The notes under the pieces are model-generated. The model had not been told where the DNA came from. It ran no database searches and saw nothing but the letters and a program-made list of their open reading frames with translations. A stretch of DNA of 64,000 bases from Sinomicrobium oceani (GTDB taxonomy: Bacteria > Bacteroidota > Bacteroidia > Flavobacteriales > Flavobacteriaceae). The stretch spans positions 62,001 through 126,000 of the forward strand of contig NZ_FPJE01000001.1 in NCBI RefSeq assembly GCF_900119185.1, written 5' to 3'. A program made the position numbers and the translations under genes. Below are positions 35,908 through 45,123 of the stretch, one piece after another. Each line of letters opens with the position of its first letter. Positions within the stretch are counted from its first letter, which is position 1.

Positions 35908-36723
35908 TTCTTTCATCACATCAGCCGGAGTACATCCGTACATTTGCCGGAATTCCCGTATAAAATGGGACTGGTCGTAATACCCCGCATCATAAAAAAA
36001 CATGGGGTCTTCCCCTACCGATCGGGCCAGGCCCGTTTGCAAACCATACTGAAAACGCACTACCTTGCTAAAGGCTTTGGGTGTACTTCCCATATAAAAA
36101 CCGAAAAGACGTCGCAATTGTCTCGGACTGATCCCCGTATCCAGTTCATCCTGTAACCGTAATCCTCCCCTTTTTCTCAGGATGATATCAAGAGCATTAA
36201 AAAACCGACCGTCAATCGCCGGCATCAACCCGGTTGTTATTTCCCGGAAACGGGCATCGAAAAAACACGCGTATTCCGTAAAAGAGGCCGTTTCCGGCAT
36301 ATATTGCACAAGACTTTTAAAGATTCCCGGAAGCACATCGCCCAGGACCGTCACCTTTCCGGCGAGCTCCTGTCCGTCAACACGGAACAACAAAGGGAAA
36401 ACCGAAGGCAGGAAACGGATGCCCATATAACGGAAACGATACCCCAGCGGAAACTCGGTATAACCTGTAGAAAATCCCATAACGAAAAGCTGCTCCGGAT
36501 TTTCCGTTTCAAAAAAAATATCGGTACAGGCATCGGCCACCACCTTGTATTGAAAAAGAGTTTTTAAAGGAGCAATGGTTTTCAGTTCCCAATAACAATA
36601 GATAAGCCCCGACAGGTCATGGTGCGGAAACAGTTCGTTATAACATACCCCTTCCCCGTACTGTCCGGCAAAAGGCTGTAAGGGCGTGAAGTTTTTTCGT
36701 ATATCGGGAATATTGCGTATCAC
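35902..36723 (-). CDS. AraC-family transcriptional regulator
   Basis: 273 residues from a GTG codon. The N-terminal part about 1-150 is a DUF6597-like sensing region (HHDLSGLIYCYWELKT). The C-terminal double HTH is about 170-273: SPRQLRRLFGFYMGSTPKAF, SKVVRFQYGL and DAGYYDQSHFIREFRQMYGC followed by TPADV, the standard second helix-turn-helix. The target and effector are unknown; the next gene downstream on the same strand is the YtcJ-like amidohydrolase only by reading in reverse order (it lies upstream). Confidence 0.9.
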   Translation of the reverse strand: MIRNIPDIRKNFTPLQPFAGQYGEGVCYNELFPHHDLSGLIYCYWELKTIAPLKTLFQYKVVADACTDIFFETENPEQLFVMGFSTGYTEFPLGYRFRYMGIRFLPSVFPLLFRVDGQELAGKVTVLGDVLPGIFKSLVQYMPETASFTEYACFFDARFREITTGLMPAIDGRFFNALDIILRKRGGLRLQDELDTGISPRQLRRLFGFYMGSTPKAFSKVVRFQYGLQTGLARSVGEDPMFFYDAGYYDQSHFIREFRQMYGCTPADVMKEK

Positions 36724-36793
36724 TTCATGACCGTTTGCTCACAAAAATAAAGGATTTTCGGATAGCTTCGGAGATCACGGATACCGATTGGGT

Positions 36794-38419
36794 TCAGTAT
36801 ACCTTTTTTCCACCTACAAACGTCCCTTCTACCTTGGTTTCCGGGATATTCTGTAAGGGAATTTCCATAATATTTTTATCCACGATAATAAAATCGGCGA
36901 GTTTTCCTTTTTCTATACTCCCTTTTTCATTTTCTTCGAAGTTGGCATATGCCGCCCAGACTGTCATTCCCTTAAGGGCCTCTTCACGGCTCAGTCCGTC
37001 TTCAGGCTGGAATCCTCCTTCCGGGTATCCTTTGAGATCCTTTCGGCTCACCGCGGCATAAAAAGTATAAAAAGGGTTGACCTCCTCTACCGGAAAATCA
37101 GTTCCGAGTGCTATGACCCCGGCCTTGTCCAAAAGTGTTTTATACGCGTAAGCTCCTTTCATCCGTTCTTTCCCCAGGCGGTCCTGCGCCCAGTACATAT
37201 CGCTTGTGGCATGTGTGGGTTGCACCGAGGGTATGATCCCTTTTCCGAAATAATCGAGATCTTCCGGGCTTATGATCTGTGCGTGTTCTATCCGCCAGCG
37301 CCTGTCCTTTTTTCCTTTCAGTGCCTTGTCATACGCGCGAAGCACGGCAATATTTGCCGAGTCTCCTATGGCATGGGTATTCATCTGAAAACCGGAAGAA
37401 GCTATTTTTATAGCCAGGGCTTCGATGTCCTTAACCGGGGTTACCATGGCGCCGTGATGTCCGGGATCATCCGTATACGGAGCTTTCAGAGCTGCTCCCC
37501 TGGAGCCCAATGCCCCGTCTGCATATACTTTTACCGATCCTACATGTAGTTTCCCCGTGTTTTTAACTCCCCTCGACAGGAAGTACACCACATCTTTGTA
37601 ATTATTGCTCACCATAGCGTAGATACGCATATTCAGCGCCTCCATACGTTGCAGGCTATCGATGAGTTCTATGACTTCACGACCGAGTCCGGCATCACTT
37701 ACCGTGGTAAGTCCGTAACTGAAACATATCTTTTCGGCATCCTGTAATGCCTGTACCTGTATTTTTCTTCCGGGAGGTGGTAAGACGGAGTCTACCAGAC
37801 GCATGGGGCCGTCAATAAGTATTCCGGTAGGTTTTTCGTTCCTGAGAACAATCTGTCCGTTTTCCGAAGTGGTTTTTCCATCTATCCCGGCCATTCGCAG
37901 CACCTTGCTGTTCACCATATAAGCATGCCCGTCTATACGTTCGAGTACCACGGGAATATCGGGAAAAAGGGAGTCAAGTACATGATTATCGGGAAAGTCC
38001 CTGCCCTCCCAGTCATTTTGGTCCCAGCCTCTGCCGAAGATCACTTCCGGCTGTCTCTGCCTGTTGAAGGTTACGATACGCTCTACAATCTCTTCGAAAC
38101 TACCGGTACCGCGCAAATCGGCATGCTGCTGATTGAGGCCGAGGCCGTAAAAGTGACAATGGGCATCTATAAATCCGGGAAACACCGTTTTTCCGTTGAC
38201 ATCAATAATTTCTCTGGCCGAGTATTTATCACTTATATCTGCCATACTTCCTACGGCGACAAACCTGCCATCCTTAATAGCAAAAGAAGTGGCTTTGTCG
38301 AAGTTGTCGTTGACAGTGTACACATTGGCGTTGATAACAACAACATCTACAGGTTCCTTTTTTTTACAGGAGCTCAGAACGAGCACAAGTGCCGCCAGGG
38401 AAAACAGTGCTTTTTTCAT
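36794..38419 (-). CDS. YtcJ-like amidohydrolase lipoprotein
   Basis: 541 residues. The signal ends LVLSSC (lipobox), followed by KKKEPVDVVVINANVYTVND. Metal-dependent amidohydrolase motifs: FPGFIDAHCHFYGLGLNQQH (HxH-type site), FQMNTHAIGDSANIAVLRAY, RWRIEHAQIISPEDLDYFGK, SVQPTHATSDMYWAQDRLG and ALGTDFPVEEVNPFYTFYAA with the catalytic Asp. YtcJ relatives hydrolyse assorted amides and carbamates; the substrate is unknown. A lipobox makes it envelope-bound, which is unusual for cytosolic YtcJ but frequent in Bacteroidota. Confidence 0.9.
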   Translation of the reverse strand: MKKALFSLAALVLVLSSCKKKEPVDVVVINANVYTVNDNFDKATSFAIKDGRFVAVGSMADISDKYSAREIIDVNGKTVFPGFIDAHCHFYGLGLNQQHADLRGTGSFEEIVERIVTFNRQRQPEVIFGRGWDQNDWEGRDFPDNHVLDSLFPDIPVVLERIDGHAYMVNSKVLRMAGIDGKTTSENGQIVLRNEKPTGILIDGPMRLVDSVLPPPGRKIQVQALQDAEKICFSYGLTTVSDAGLGREVIELIDSLQRMEALNMRIYAMVSNNYKDVVYFLSRGVKNTGKLHVGSVKVYADGALGSRGAALKAPYTDDPGHHGAMVTPVKDIEALAIKIASSGFQMNTHAIGDSANIAVLRAYDKALKGKKDRRWRIEHAQIISPEDLDYFGKGIIPSVQPTHATSDMYWAQDRLGKERMKGAYAYKTLLDKAGVIALGTDFPVEEVNPFYTFYAAVSRKDLKGYPEGGFQPEDGLSREEALKGMTVWAAYANFEENEKGSIEKGKLADFIIVDKNIMEIPLQNIPETKVEGTFVGGKKVY

Positions 38420-38493
38420 GGGGGTGAAATTAATTTAGGGTTATGTAAAATTAGGAAAGCCTGAACGAACTTTGCCGTAAAAGTTGTAAAATT

Positions 38494-39522
38494 TTACAGT
38501 TCCGTATGCCTGGCATATTTACGCCATTTTTCGAGACACAACTCCATATCGTCGGGTATGGGCGAATCGAATCGCAGTATCTCCCCGGTCACCGGATGCT
38601 CAAACCCTAAGGTCTTGGCGTGGAGGGCTTGTCTCGGCAGGGTCTTAAAGCAATTTTCCACAAACTGCTTATATTTGGTAAACGTGGTCCCTTTGAGTAT
38701 CTTCTCTCCCCCGTAACGCTCATCGTTGAACAGGGTATGCCCTATATGTTTCATATGAACACGTATCTGATGGGTTCGCCCGGTTTCGAGTTTGCAGGAC
38801 ACCAGGGTTACATAACCGAAGCGTTCGAGCACCTTGTAGTGGGTAACGGCTTCTTTTCCGTGTGAGCCGTCTTCGAAAACAGCCATCTGTAAACGGTTTT
38901 TAGGGTGCCGTCCTATATGTCCTTCTACCGTACCTTCGTCTTCTTTTACATTGCCCCATACCAGCGCCAGATATTCTCTCTCACTGGTTTTATCAAAGAA
39001 TTGCCTGGCCAGGTGCGTCATGGCCTGTTCGGTCCTGGCTACCACCAGAAGTCCGCTGGTGTCTTTGTCTATACGATGTACCAGTCCGGGGCGTTCATTA
39101 CTGTTTTTGGGAAGGTGATCGAAATGGTATACCAAAGCATTGATCAGTGTTCCGCTGTAATTGCCGTGACCGGGATGTACTACCATACCTGCAGGTTTGT
39201 TTACGACCAGCAATTCATCGTCTTCATAAACAATATCCAGGGGGATATTCTCCGGGGTAAGCAGGTATTCGTATGGCGGATGCTCAAAAAGTACCCTGAC
39301 CTCATCATCGGCCTTCACCCGGTAATTGGATTTCACGGCTGCACCGTTCACCCATATATTACCGTTTTTGGCGGCTTGCTGTATTTTATTACGGGTGGCA
39401 TTCTCTATAAAATTCATCAGGAATTTATCTACCCGTAAAGGTTCCTGCCCTCTCCCTGCCTTAAAATTGTAGTGTTCGTATAGTTCGTCGTCCTGTTCTT
39501 CGATCTCGTTATGCTCCGCCAT
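38494..39522 (-). CDS. rluD: RluA-family 23S rRNA pseudouridine synthase (RluD-like)
   Basis: 342 residues from MAEHNEIEEQ; a longer in-frame start lies within the PASTA gene and adds a lysine-rich tail that is the shadow of that gene. An S4-like domain (RVDKFLMNFIENATRNKIQQ) precedes the catalytic domain. Its site is GLVHRIDKDTSGLLVVARTE with the nucleophilic Asp, and RTHQIRVHMKHIGHTLFND is also typical. The start overlaps the PASTA stop by 14 bp, indicating coupling. The exact uridine target is inferred from similarity to RluD. Confidence 0.92.
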   Translation of the reverse strand: MAEHNEIEEQDDELYEHYNFKAGRGQEPLRVDKFLMNFIENATRNKIQQAAKNGNIWVNGAAVKSNYRVKADDEVRVLFEHPPYEYLLTPENIPLDIVYEDDELLVVNKPAGMVVHPGHGNYSGTLINALVYHFDHLPKNSNERPGLVHRIDKDTSGLLVVARTEQAMTHLARQFFDKTSEREYLALVWGNVKEDEGTVEGHIGRHPKNRLQMAVFEDGSHGKEAVTHYKVLERFGYVTLVSCKLETGRTHQIRVHMKHIGHTLFNDERYGGEKILKGTTFTKYKQFVENCFKTLPRQALHAKTLGFEHPVTGEILRFDSPIPDDMELCLEKWRKYARHTEL

Positions 39523-40138
39523 CCTGTTCTGTATTGGTTTCTCCGGCTTCTTCGGCTGCTTTGGCCGCTTCTTCTTTTTTCCGTTCTTCTTCACCGCCGT
39601 TTCCACAAACGAGGTCTATCTTCGTAGTCTTCGGGTACTTTTCTCCGGGGGCAATTTTTTTCCCCTGGTACTGAATGTAGTACACCATATCTTTTCCGAT
39701 CTCATCGATGTATTCCACTCTGCCCACTTCCAGGCCTACAGCCCGTAACATAGACTCGGCATTCCTTCGGGTTACCTGTATAATATTGGGGACACTGACT
39801 TCACGGTAACCGGAAGGGTTGATGGTAAGATAGATCTTCCTGTTTCGCTTTACCGTACTTCCCCCCAGAGGTTCCTGCTCTATAACGGAATACCGCGGAT
39901 ATCCCGGGTTAAAATTCGCCGAATCCAGAACTTCAAAACGGAGGTCTGCATTGTCCAGCGTTCCTTTCACCTCGTTCAGTGTCTTCTTGGAAAGATCCGG
40001 CACAGTAACAAACTCCCCGTGATTGGTTGTTATCTTCAACCATTGCAAAACGAGCAAAACCAATGCTCCCAGTACCACAACGGCTATTATTATCTGGGTT
40101 AAAAAGGCTTTGCTTCCCAGGAATCTAAAAATACTCAT
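39509..40138 (-). CDS. PASTA-domain membrane protein
   Basis: 209 residues: a short cytoplasmic lead, a TM helix (IIIAVVVLGALVLLVLQWL), then PASTA repeats outside. The first is VTVPDLSKKTLNEVKGTLDN, the second VSVPNIIQVTRRNAESMLRA, and a third partial unit follows. The tail is Glu/Ala-rich. PASTA domains bind peptidoglycan or beta-lactam-like groups, and this protein has no kinase or transpeptidase domain. It is paired with an rluD-type gene and next to ddl, which supports a cell-wall setting. Confidence 0.88.
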   Translation of the reverse strand: MSIFRFLGSKAFLTQIIIAVVVLGALVLLVLQWLKITTNHGEFVTVPDLSKKTLNEVKGTLDNADLRFEVLDSANFNPGYPRYSVIEQEPLGGSTVKRNRKIYLTINPSGYREVSVPNIIQVTRRNAESMLRAVGLEVGRVEYIDEIGKDMVYYIQYQGKKIAPGEKYPKTTKIDLVCGNGGEEERKKEEAAKAAEEAGETNTEQDGGA

Positions 40139-40302
40139 GTCCTTAATTTAGTTGACAAAGATATAAAACTGTTTGCTTTCTCCGGGAAGGAAATGCAGGG
40201 TCGTCATACCCCTGTTCATCAGCAACCCATACAGGCCTCCGTTAGTGCGGATCCGCGCCGAATTTAATCGGAAAAGTTTTTTATCTTTTGATTTATTAAT
40301 GA

Positions 40303-40310
40303 TACTTTTG
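40303..40310 (+). promoter_or_regulatory. Candidate ddl promoter -7 element (TACTTTTG)
   Basis: TACTTTTG matches TAnnTTTG exactly. A T-run at 40277-40282 could serve as a poor -33 element at 20 bp. The start would be near 40316, giving a 30-nt leader before ddl. Confidence 0.4.
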
Positions 40311-40345
40311 ATTAAACGAATTTTCGGAACTCTTTCGTGTAACCA

Positions 40346-41323
40346 ATGAAAAAAAATATTGCTATCCTCATGGGGGGATACTCCAGTGAGTATCAAATTT
40401 CCCTGAAAAGCGGCAATGTGGTGTATCAGCACCTCAGCCGCAACGTGTACAATCTTTACCGCATTCACATCTTCAGGGATAAATGGGTGTATGTCGATGA
40501 TCACGATGAGGAATTTCCCGTAGACCGTCACGATTTCAGTATTTCTCCCGGGAAAGAGAAAATAAATTTCGACGGTGTTTTTATTGCCATTCACGGTTCT
40601 CCGGGAGAGGATGGTTACCTGCAGGCCTACCTGGACCTGCTGAACATTCCGCATACATCCTGCGGTTTTTACCAGGCAGCCCTGACGTTTAACAAGCGGG
40701 ATTGTCTTTCGGTACTCAAAGCCTACGACATTCCCTGTGCCACATCTTTCTACCTGAACAAAGGAGACGAGATCAGCACTTCGGATATCGTGGCCAGGGT
40801 AGGTATGCCCTGTTTCGTAAAAGCCAATAAGGCCGGCTCGAGTTTCGGGGTATCCAAGGTACACCGGGAAGAAGACCTGATGCAGGCTATCGAATATTCT
40901 TTCAAGGAAGACGACGAGATTATCATAGAGTCTTTCCTCGACGGTACGGAAGTATCCGTAGGGGTTATCCGTTACCGAGGAGAAACCACCGTACTCCCTA
41001 TTACGGAAATTGTTTCGGAAAACGATTTTTTCGATTACAACGCCAAATACATGGGACAATCCCAGGAAATCACTCCGGCGCGTCTTCCGGATGAAATGAC
41101 GGCAAAAGTTTCCGAAATTGCGAAAAAAGTATATGAAATCCTGAAACTATCGGGTTTCAGCCGGAGCGAATATATCATTGTAAATGATGTTCCGCACCTG
41201 CTGGAGATCAATACTATTCCGGGAATGACGGCAGAAAGTATCCTGCCCCAACAAGCCGGGGTCGCCGGGATTTCCCTCGGAGATCTTTTTGACAATGCCG
41301 TAGCGGAAGCTCTAAAAAAATAG
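40346..41323 (+). CDS. ddl: D-alanine--D-alanine ligase
   Basis: 325 residues. ATP-grasp enzyme joining two D-alanines for peptidoglycan. Motifs: IAILMGGYSSEYQISLKSG, AIHGSPGEDGYLQAYLDLLN, PCFVKANKAGSSFGVSKVH, EDDEIIIESFLDGTEVSVGV and VPHLLEINTIPGMTAESILP followed by QQA. It lies divergent from PASTA/rluD and 52 bp ahead of coaD. Confidence 0.97.
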   Translation: MKKNIAILMGGYSSEYQISLKSGNVVYQHLSRNVYNLYRIHIFRDKWVYVDDHDEEFPVDRHDFSISPGKEKINFDGVFIAIHGSPGEDGYLQAYLDLLNIPHTSCGFYQAALTFNKRDCLSVLKAYDIPCATSFYLNKGDEISTSDIVARVGMPCFVKANKAGSSFGVSKVHREEDLMQAIEYSFKEDDEIIIESFLDGTEVSVGVIRYRGETTVLPITEIVSENDFFDYNAKYMGQSQEITPARLPDEMTAKVSEIAKKVYEILKLSGFSRSEYIIVNDVPHLLEINTIPGMTAESILPQQAGVAGISLGDLFDNAVAEALKK

Positions 41324-41375
41324 TTATCTTACAGGGAAAGCAACAGCCCGATAACAAACCTCAAAAAACGAAACC

Positions 41376-41834
41376 ATGAAGCGAGCCATTTTCCCGGGGT
41401 CTTTCGACCCGATCACCCTCGGGCATTACGACATTATTACCAGAGGATTAACACTATTCGATGAACTGGTGATAGCTATAGGGATCAATGCGGAGAAAAA
41501 ATATATGTTCCCCATAGAAGAAAGAAAGAGATTTATAGAAGAGGCCTTCCGGGATATTCCCAAGATCAGGGTTATGACCTACGAGGGACTGACGGTGGAT
41601 TTCTGCAAACAGATCGATGCCCAGTTTATCCTGAGAGGACTCCGGAATCCCGCAGATTTTGAATTTGAAAAGGCTATTGCTCATACCAACCGGAAATTAT
41701 CCGAGATCGAAACTGTATTTTTACTGACCTCTTCCGGAAAATCTTATATCAGTTCTTCTATCGTCCGCGACGTTATACGCAATAACGGGGATTATACGGG
41801 ACTGGTGCCGGATACGGTAAGGATAAAAACCTGA
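41376..41834 (+). CDS. coaD: Phosphopantetheine adenylyltransferase
   Basis: 152 residues. Adenylylates 4'-phosphopantetheine in coenzyme A synthesis. Motifs: IFPGSFDPITLGHYDIITRG with the HxGH-type site (GHYD), QFILRGLRNPADFEFEKAIA and YISSSIVRDVIRNNGDYTGL. The length is slightly short of the usual 160. An AAAAAACGAA leader lies just before the ATG. Confidence 0.96.
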   Translation: MKRAIFPGSFDPITLGHYDIITRGLTLFDELVIAIGINAEKKYMFPIEERKRFIEEAFRDIPKIRVMTYEGLTVDFCKQIDAQFILRGLRNPADFEFEKAIAHTNRKLSEIETVFLLTSSGKSYISSSIVRDVIRNNGDYTGLVPDTVRIKT

Positions 41835-41875
41835 ACAGTATTGCGGAAACCCGATAACAAGCCTATAAGACCATA

Positions 41876-41897
41876 AAAACCCGGTCATACGGGCTTT
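41876..41897 (-). terminator. Weak terminator after the AIM24-like gene
   Basis: On the minus strand AAAGCCCG and CGGGTTTT form an 8-bp stem with one G-U pair around a 6-nt loop, followed by a short T-run ending TTATGG. It lies about 40 bp past the AIM24-like stop. Confidence 0.4.
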
Positions 41898-41937
41898 GCT
41901 TGGTATTACTAATCAGGCGACAGGCCATGAACCCGTT

Positions 41938-42738
41938 TTAAAAACGGTTGTCTCCGCTCAGCATATCTCCGAGTCCTCCGAGCACACTGCCTTCTCCCTT
42001 GTCTTTTCCTCCGCCCTGAGGTGCGGCTGCCCATACTCTTCCGGCAAGGCGGCTAAAGGGTAGCGATTGAATATAAACCACTCCCGGACCGCGAAGCGTA
42101 GCAAAGAAGAGTCCTTCCCCTCCGAATACGGTATTTTTTATTCCTCCTACGAACTCTATATTATAATCCACATCTTTGGTAAAGCCTACAATACAACCCG
42201 TATCTACTTTTAAAACCTCACCAGGGGCAAGTTCTTTACGGGCCATAGTTCCTCCGGCATGCACAAAGGCCATACCATCTCCTTCGAGCTTCTGCATAAT
42301 GAAACCTTCGCCCCCAAAGAAACCTCTCCCCAAGCGCTTTGAAAATTCAATCCCGACACTCACTCCTTTTGCCGCACAGAGAAAAGCATCTTTCTGGCAT
42401 ACAAATTTACCACCGTAATGGGTAAGATCTATGGGGACGATCTTTCCCGGATAGGGAGAGGCAAAACTTACCTTTTTCTTTCCGGTTTCCGCATTCAGGA
42501 AAACGGTCATAAAAAGGCTCTCCCCGGTCAATAAGCGCTTTCCGGCGGAGAACAATTTTCCCAATACTCCTTTTTCCTGGTTAGACCCATCTCCGAAGAT
42601 GGTATCCATACTTATACCGTTATCCATCATCATAAAGCTGCCTGCCTCGGCAACAACGGCTTCCTGCGGGTCCAGCTCTATTTCCACATATTGCATTTCC
42701 TCGCCGTAAATATGGTAATCAATTTCGTGTGCTGTCAT
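41938..42738 (-). CDS. TIGR00266/AIM24-family protein
   Basis: 266 residues. Family landmarks: [91 protein letters not shown] and [20 protein letters not shown]. The C-terminal tail is Gly-rich. The fold is a beta-helix related to mitochondrial AIM24. Bacterial function is unknown, and the protein has no signal peptide. It lies 77 bp after the MscS-like gene on the same strand. Confidence 0.92.
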   Translation of the reverse strand: MTAHEIDYHIYGEEMQYVEIELDPQEAVVAEAGSFMMMDNGISMDTIFGDGSNQEKGVLGKLFSAGKRLLTGESLFMTVFLNAETGKKKVSFASPYPGKIVPIDLTHYGGKFVCQKDAFLCAAKGVSVGIEFSKRLGRGFFGGEGFIMQKLEGDGMAFVHAGGTMARKELAPGEVLKVDTGCIVGFTKDVDYNIEFVGGIKNTVFGGEGLFFATLRGPGVVYIQSLPFSRLAGRVWAAAPQGGGKDKGEGSVLGGLGDMLSGDNRF

Positions 42739-42815
42739 CTGGTTCTGTTTTTATCGATTATATCGTTGTATAAGTAGCCCGGAAAACAAAATCGTTACAG
42801 AAATACCTGTGTTTT

Positions 42816-43778
42816 TTACGAGGCCACCCCGGTACCGGAGGCATAGCCCCGGGGGGAATCATGCTCCAGCGAAACCCTCGTCTTCGGCAGACTATCCGGA
42901 AATTCCCGCTGCATAAAAACAAGCAGGTGCTCCCGTACATATACCCGGAGATCCCATCCGTCCGAAGAATTCCGGGTACTCATCAGGGCCCGTACTTCTA
43001 CCCTGTTCTCTTTTGCGTCGGTTACCTGCAGTACATTGACTTTCCCGTCCCACAACTGTGAACTTTCCAGGAGGCGGGTCAATTCTTCCCGCATACGGTC
43101 AAAATCCACCGAATAATCGGTATAGATAAAGACGGTACCGAGGATCTCCGCACTGGTGCGGGTCCAGTTCTGAAAAGGGTGTTCTATAAAATACGTAGAG
43201 GGCACCACCAGGCGCCGCAGATCCCATATTTTAATAACGACATAGGTCAGGGTAATTTCTTCGATACGTCCCCACTCCCCTTCCACGACGACCACATCGT
43301 CTACCCGGATAGGCTGGGTAAAAGCGATCTGTAAACCGGCCAGCATAGAACCGAAGACCTTTTGTGCGGCAAGTCCCAGGATAATCCCGGCTACACCCGC
43401 AGAAGCAAAAATACTGATCCCTATACGGCGGATATTGTCAAAAGACATCAGTACGAACGCTATGGCCATCAGGATGATGATAAAAATAACGACCCGTTCA
43501 ATGATATTGTATTGGGTATAGAGCTTGCGCGAATGAAGGTTGTCCGCTACGGTCAGGTCAGCATGCCGCAGAAAGAGCTTTTTGGCTATGCCTGTTGCCA
43601 CAATAGCCGCCCAGGCAAAACTGACAATCAGAAGAATAGCACCCAATTTTTCCATAAGCACCCCGATTTCACGGTTTATACCGTAAAAGGTAGTTTTCAG
43701 TACGGAAACAGCAAGGGCCATCATAAAAAGCAGGGTAGGAAGCAAAAAGGGTTTGAAACTTTTCAGGGATATTTTCAT
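42816..43778 (-). CDS. MscS-family small-conductance mechanosensitive channel
   Basis: 320 residues from MKISLKSFKPF; 41 extra in-frame codons upstream look non-coding and are rejected. About four TM helices are followed by the pore-lining segment IFASAGVAGIILGLAAQKVF, then GSMLAGLQIAFTQPIRVDDV, VVVEGEWGRIEEITLTYVVI and WDLRRLVVPSTYF, the standard MscS beta domain. The C-terminal domain follows. It is divergent from the M20 peptidase gene. Confidence 0.9.
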   Translation of the reverse strand: MKISLKSFKPFLLPTLLFMMALAVSVLKTTFYGINREIGVLMEKLGAILLIVSFAWAAIVATGIAKKLFLRHADLTVADNLHSRKLYTQYNIIERVVIFIIILMAIAFVLMSFDNIRRIGISIFASAGVAGIILGLAAQKVFGSMLAGLQIAFTQPIRVDDVVVVEGEWGRIEEITLTYVVIKIWDLRRLVVPSTYFIEHPFQNWTRTSAEILGTVFIYTDYSVDFDRMREELTRLLESSQLWDGKVNVLQVTDAKENRVEVRALMSTRNSSDGWDLRVYVREHLLVFMQREFPDSLPKTRVSLEHDSPRGYASGTGVAS

Positions 43779-43967
43779 AGCAAAGGATTTGTGTGCCCTT
43801 AAAATAAGGAAAAAAAATGAAAGAAAAGACACGGACCCCATGACACCACAGGTGTTACAGCGCCCGAGATTTCTATGCATTCCTTCTGGTGTTCTCTTCA
43901 AATTTCTTAATTTAGTGGAACCGACCCTCCGTCATCTCCGGGTATCCCCGAAACAAAAATCTTAAAT

Positions 43968-45122
43968 ATGACTGATATTCACATTGATAAGAAAAAACTC
44001 ATTCATCTCAGAAGAGATTTGCACCGGCATCCGGAAGTATCAGGACACGAAAAGGAAACCGCAAAAAAGATCAGCTCCTTTCTCCGTGAATACCATCCCG
44101 ATGAAATTACAGAAAACCTGGGGGGGCATGGTATTGCTGCGATATACCACGGAACAAAGCCCGGAAAGACCGTGCTTATACGATGCGAGCTCGATGCTTT
44201 GCCTATCCCGGAAGTCAACACCTTCGCCCATCGTTCGGAATATGAAGGTGTGTCTCATAAATGCGGGCATGACGGCCACATGGCTATGGTTGCAGGACTC
44301 GCTATGATATGCCATGAAAACCGGCCGGAACACGGTAAAGTTATACTCCTTTTTCAGCCTGCGGAAGAAAACGGCGAAGGTGCGAAAAAGGTGCTTGCCG
44401 ACAAGCAATGGAAAAAACTCGAACCGGATTACGTCTTTGCCCTGCACAACGTACCGGGCTTTCCCGCGGGGCAGGTGGTGGTCAAGGAGCATATCTTTAC
44501 TCCTGCCGTACACAGCATTATTATAGCACTTCAGGGCCGTACCGCTCATGCGGGAGAACCGCAAAAGGGAATTAACCCTGCATACGCTATTGCCGAAATT
44601 ATTGAAGAGTTCCGCACACTGGTACAACCGGATATGACTTCGGACGATTTCTGCCAGGTGACTCCGGTCCACATCCGCATGGGAGAAAAAGCCTATGGGA
44701 TATCCGCGGGGGAAGGCGAAATTCATTTTACAATCCGCTGTAAAGACAACGATCGTATGGAAAATATGGCAAAAACAGCCGAGACCATAGTCAAGGAAAT
44801 TGCACGGCGTCACGGGCTGAAAAACGCAATTTCATGGACGCAGGGCTTCTTTGCCAATGAAAACCATCCGCAGCCCACACAATGGATACGTGAAGCCGCG
44901 ACTTCCGAAGGGTTTGATCTCTTCGAGAAAGACACTCCTTTTGGCTGGGGTGAAGATTTCGGCCTTTTTACCCGAAAATACCCGGGGGCCCTCTTCGGAC
45001 TCGGGGCCGGAGAAAAGACCCCGGCTCTTCACAATCCCGATTACGATTTTCCGGACGATATCATACCTACAGGTATCCGTATGTTTCACTCCTTAATTCA
45101 AAAAGTAACCGCGCAACAATAA
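43968..45122 (+). CDS. M20-family amidohydrolase (aminoacylase / IAA-amino acid hydrolase type)
   Basis: 384 residues. Dinuclear-metal peptidase features: LRRDLHRHPEVSGHEKETAK, LIRCELDALPIPE, YEGVSHKCGHDGHMAMVAGL, LLFQPAEENGEGAKKVL with the catalytic Glu, YVFALHNVPGFPAGQV and GRTAHAGEPQKGINPAYAIA from the lid domain. No signal peptide. Members deacylate N-acyl amino acids or cleave dipeptides. The next gene, alanine racemase, begins 1 bp after the stop, so the two are translated together. Confidence 0.92.
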   Translation: MTDIHIDKKKLIHLRRDLHRHPEVSGHEKETAKKISSFLREYHPDEITENLGGHGIAAIYHGTKPGKTVLIRCELDALPIPEVNTFAHRSEYEGVSHKCGHDGHMAMVAGLAMICHENRPEHGKVILLFQPAEENGEGAKKVLADKQWKKLEPDYVFALHNVPGFPAGQVVVKEHIFTPAVHSIIIALQGRTAHAGEPQKGINPAYAIAEIIEEFRTLVQPDMTSDDFCQVTPVHIRMGEKAYGISAGEGEIHFTIRCKDNDRMENMAKTAETIVKEIARRHGLKNAISWTQGFFANENHPQPTQWIREAATSEGFDLFEKDTPFGWGEDFGLFTRKYPGALFGLGAGEKTPALHNPDYDFPDDIIPTGIRMFHSLIQKVTAQQ

Positions 45123-45123
45123 T

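Noticed and set aside
40148-41059. 303-codon minus-strand frame opposite ddl
   Set aside because: Antisense shadow of ddl and of its upstream region; no domain or signal is recognisable.
44040-44813. 257-codon minus-strand frame opposite the M20 gene
   Set aside because: Antisense to a well-supported peptidase; the composition is that of a reverse reading.
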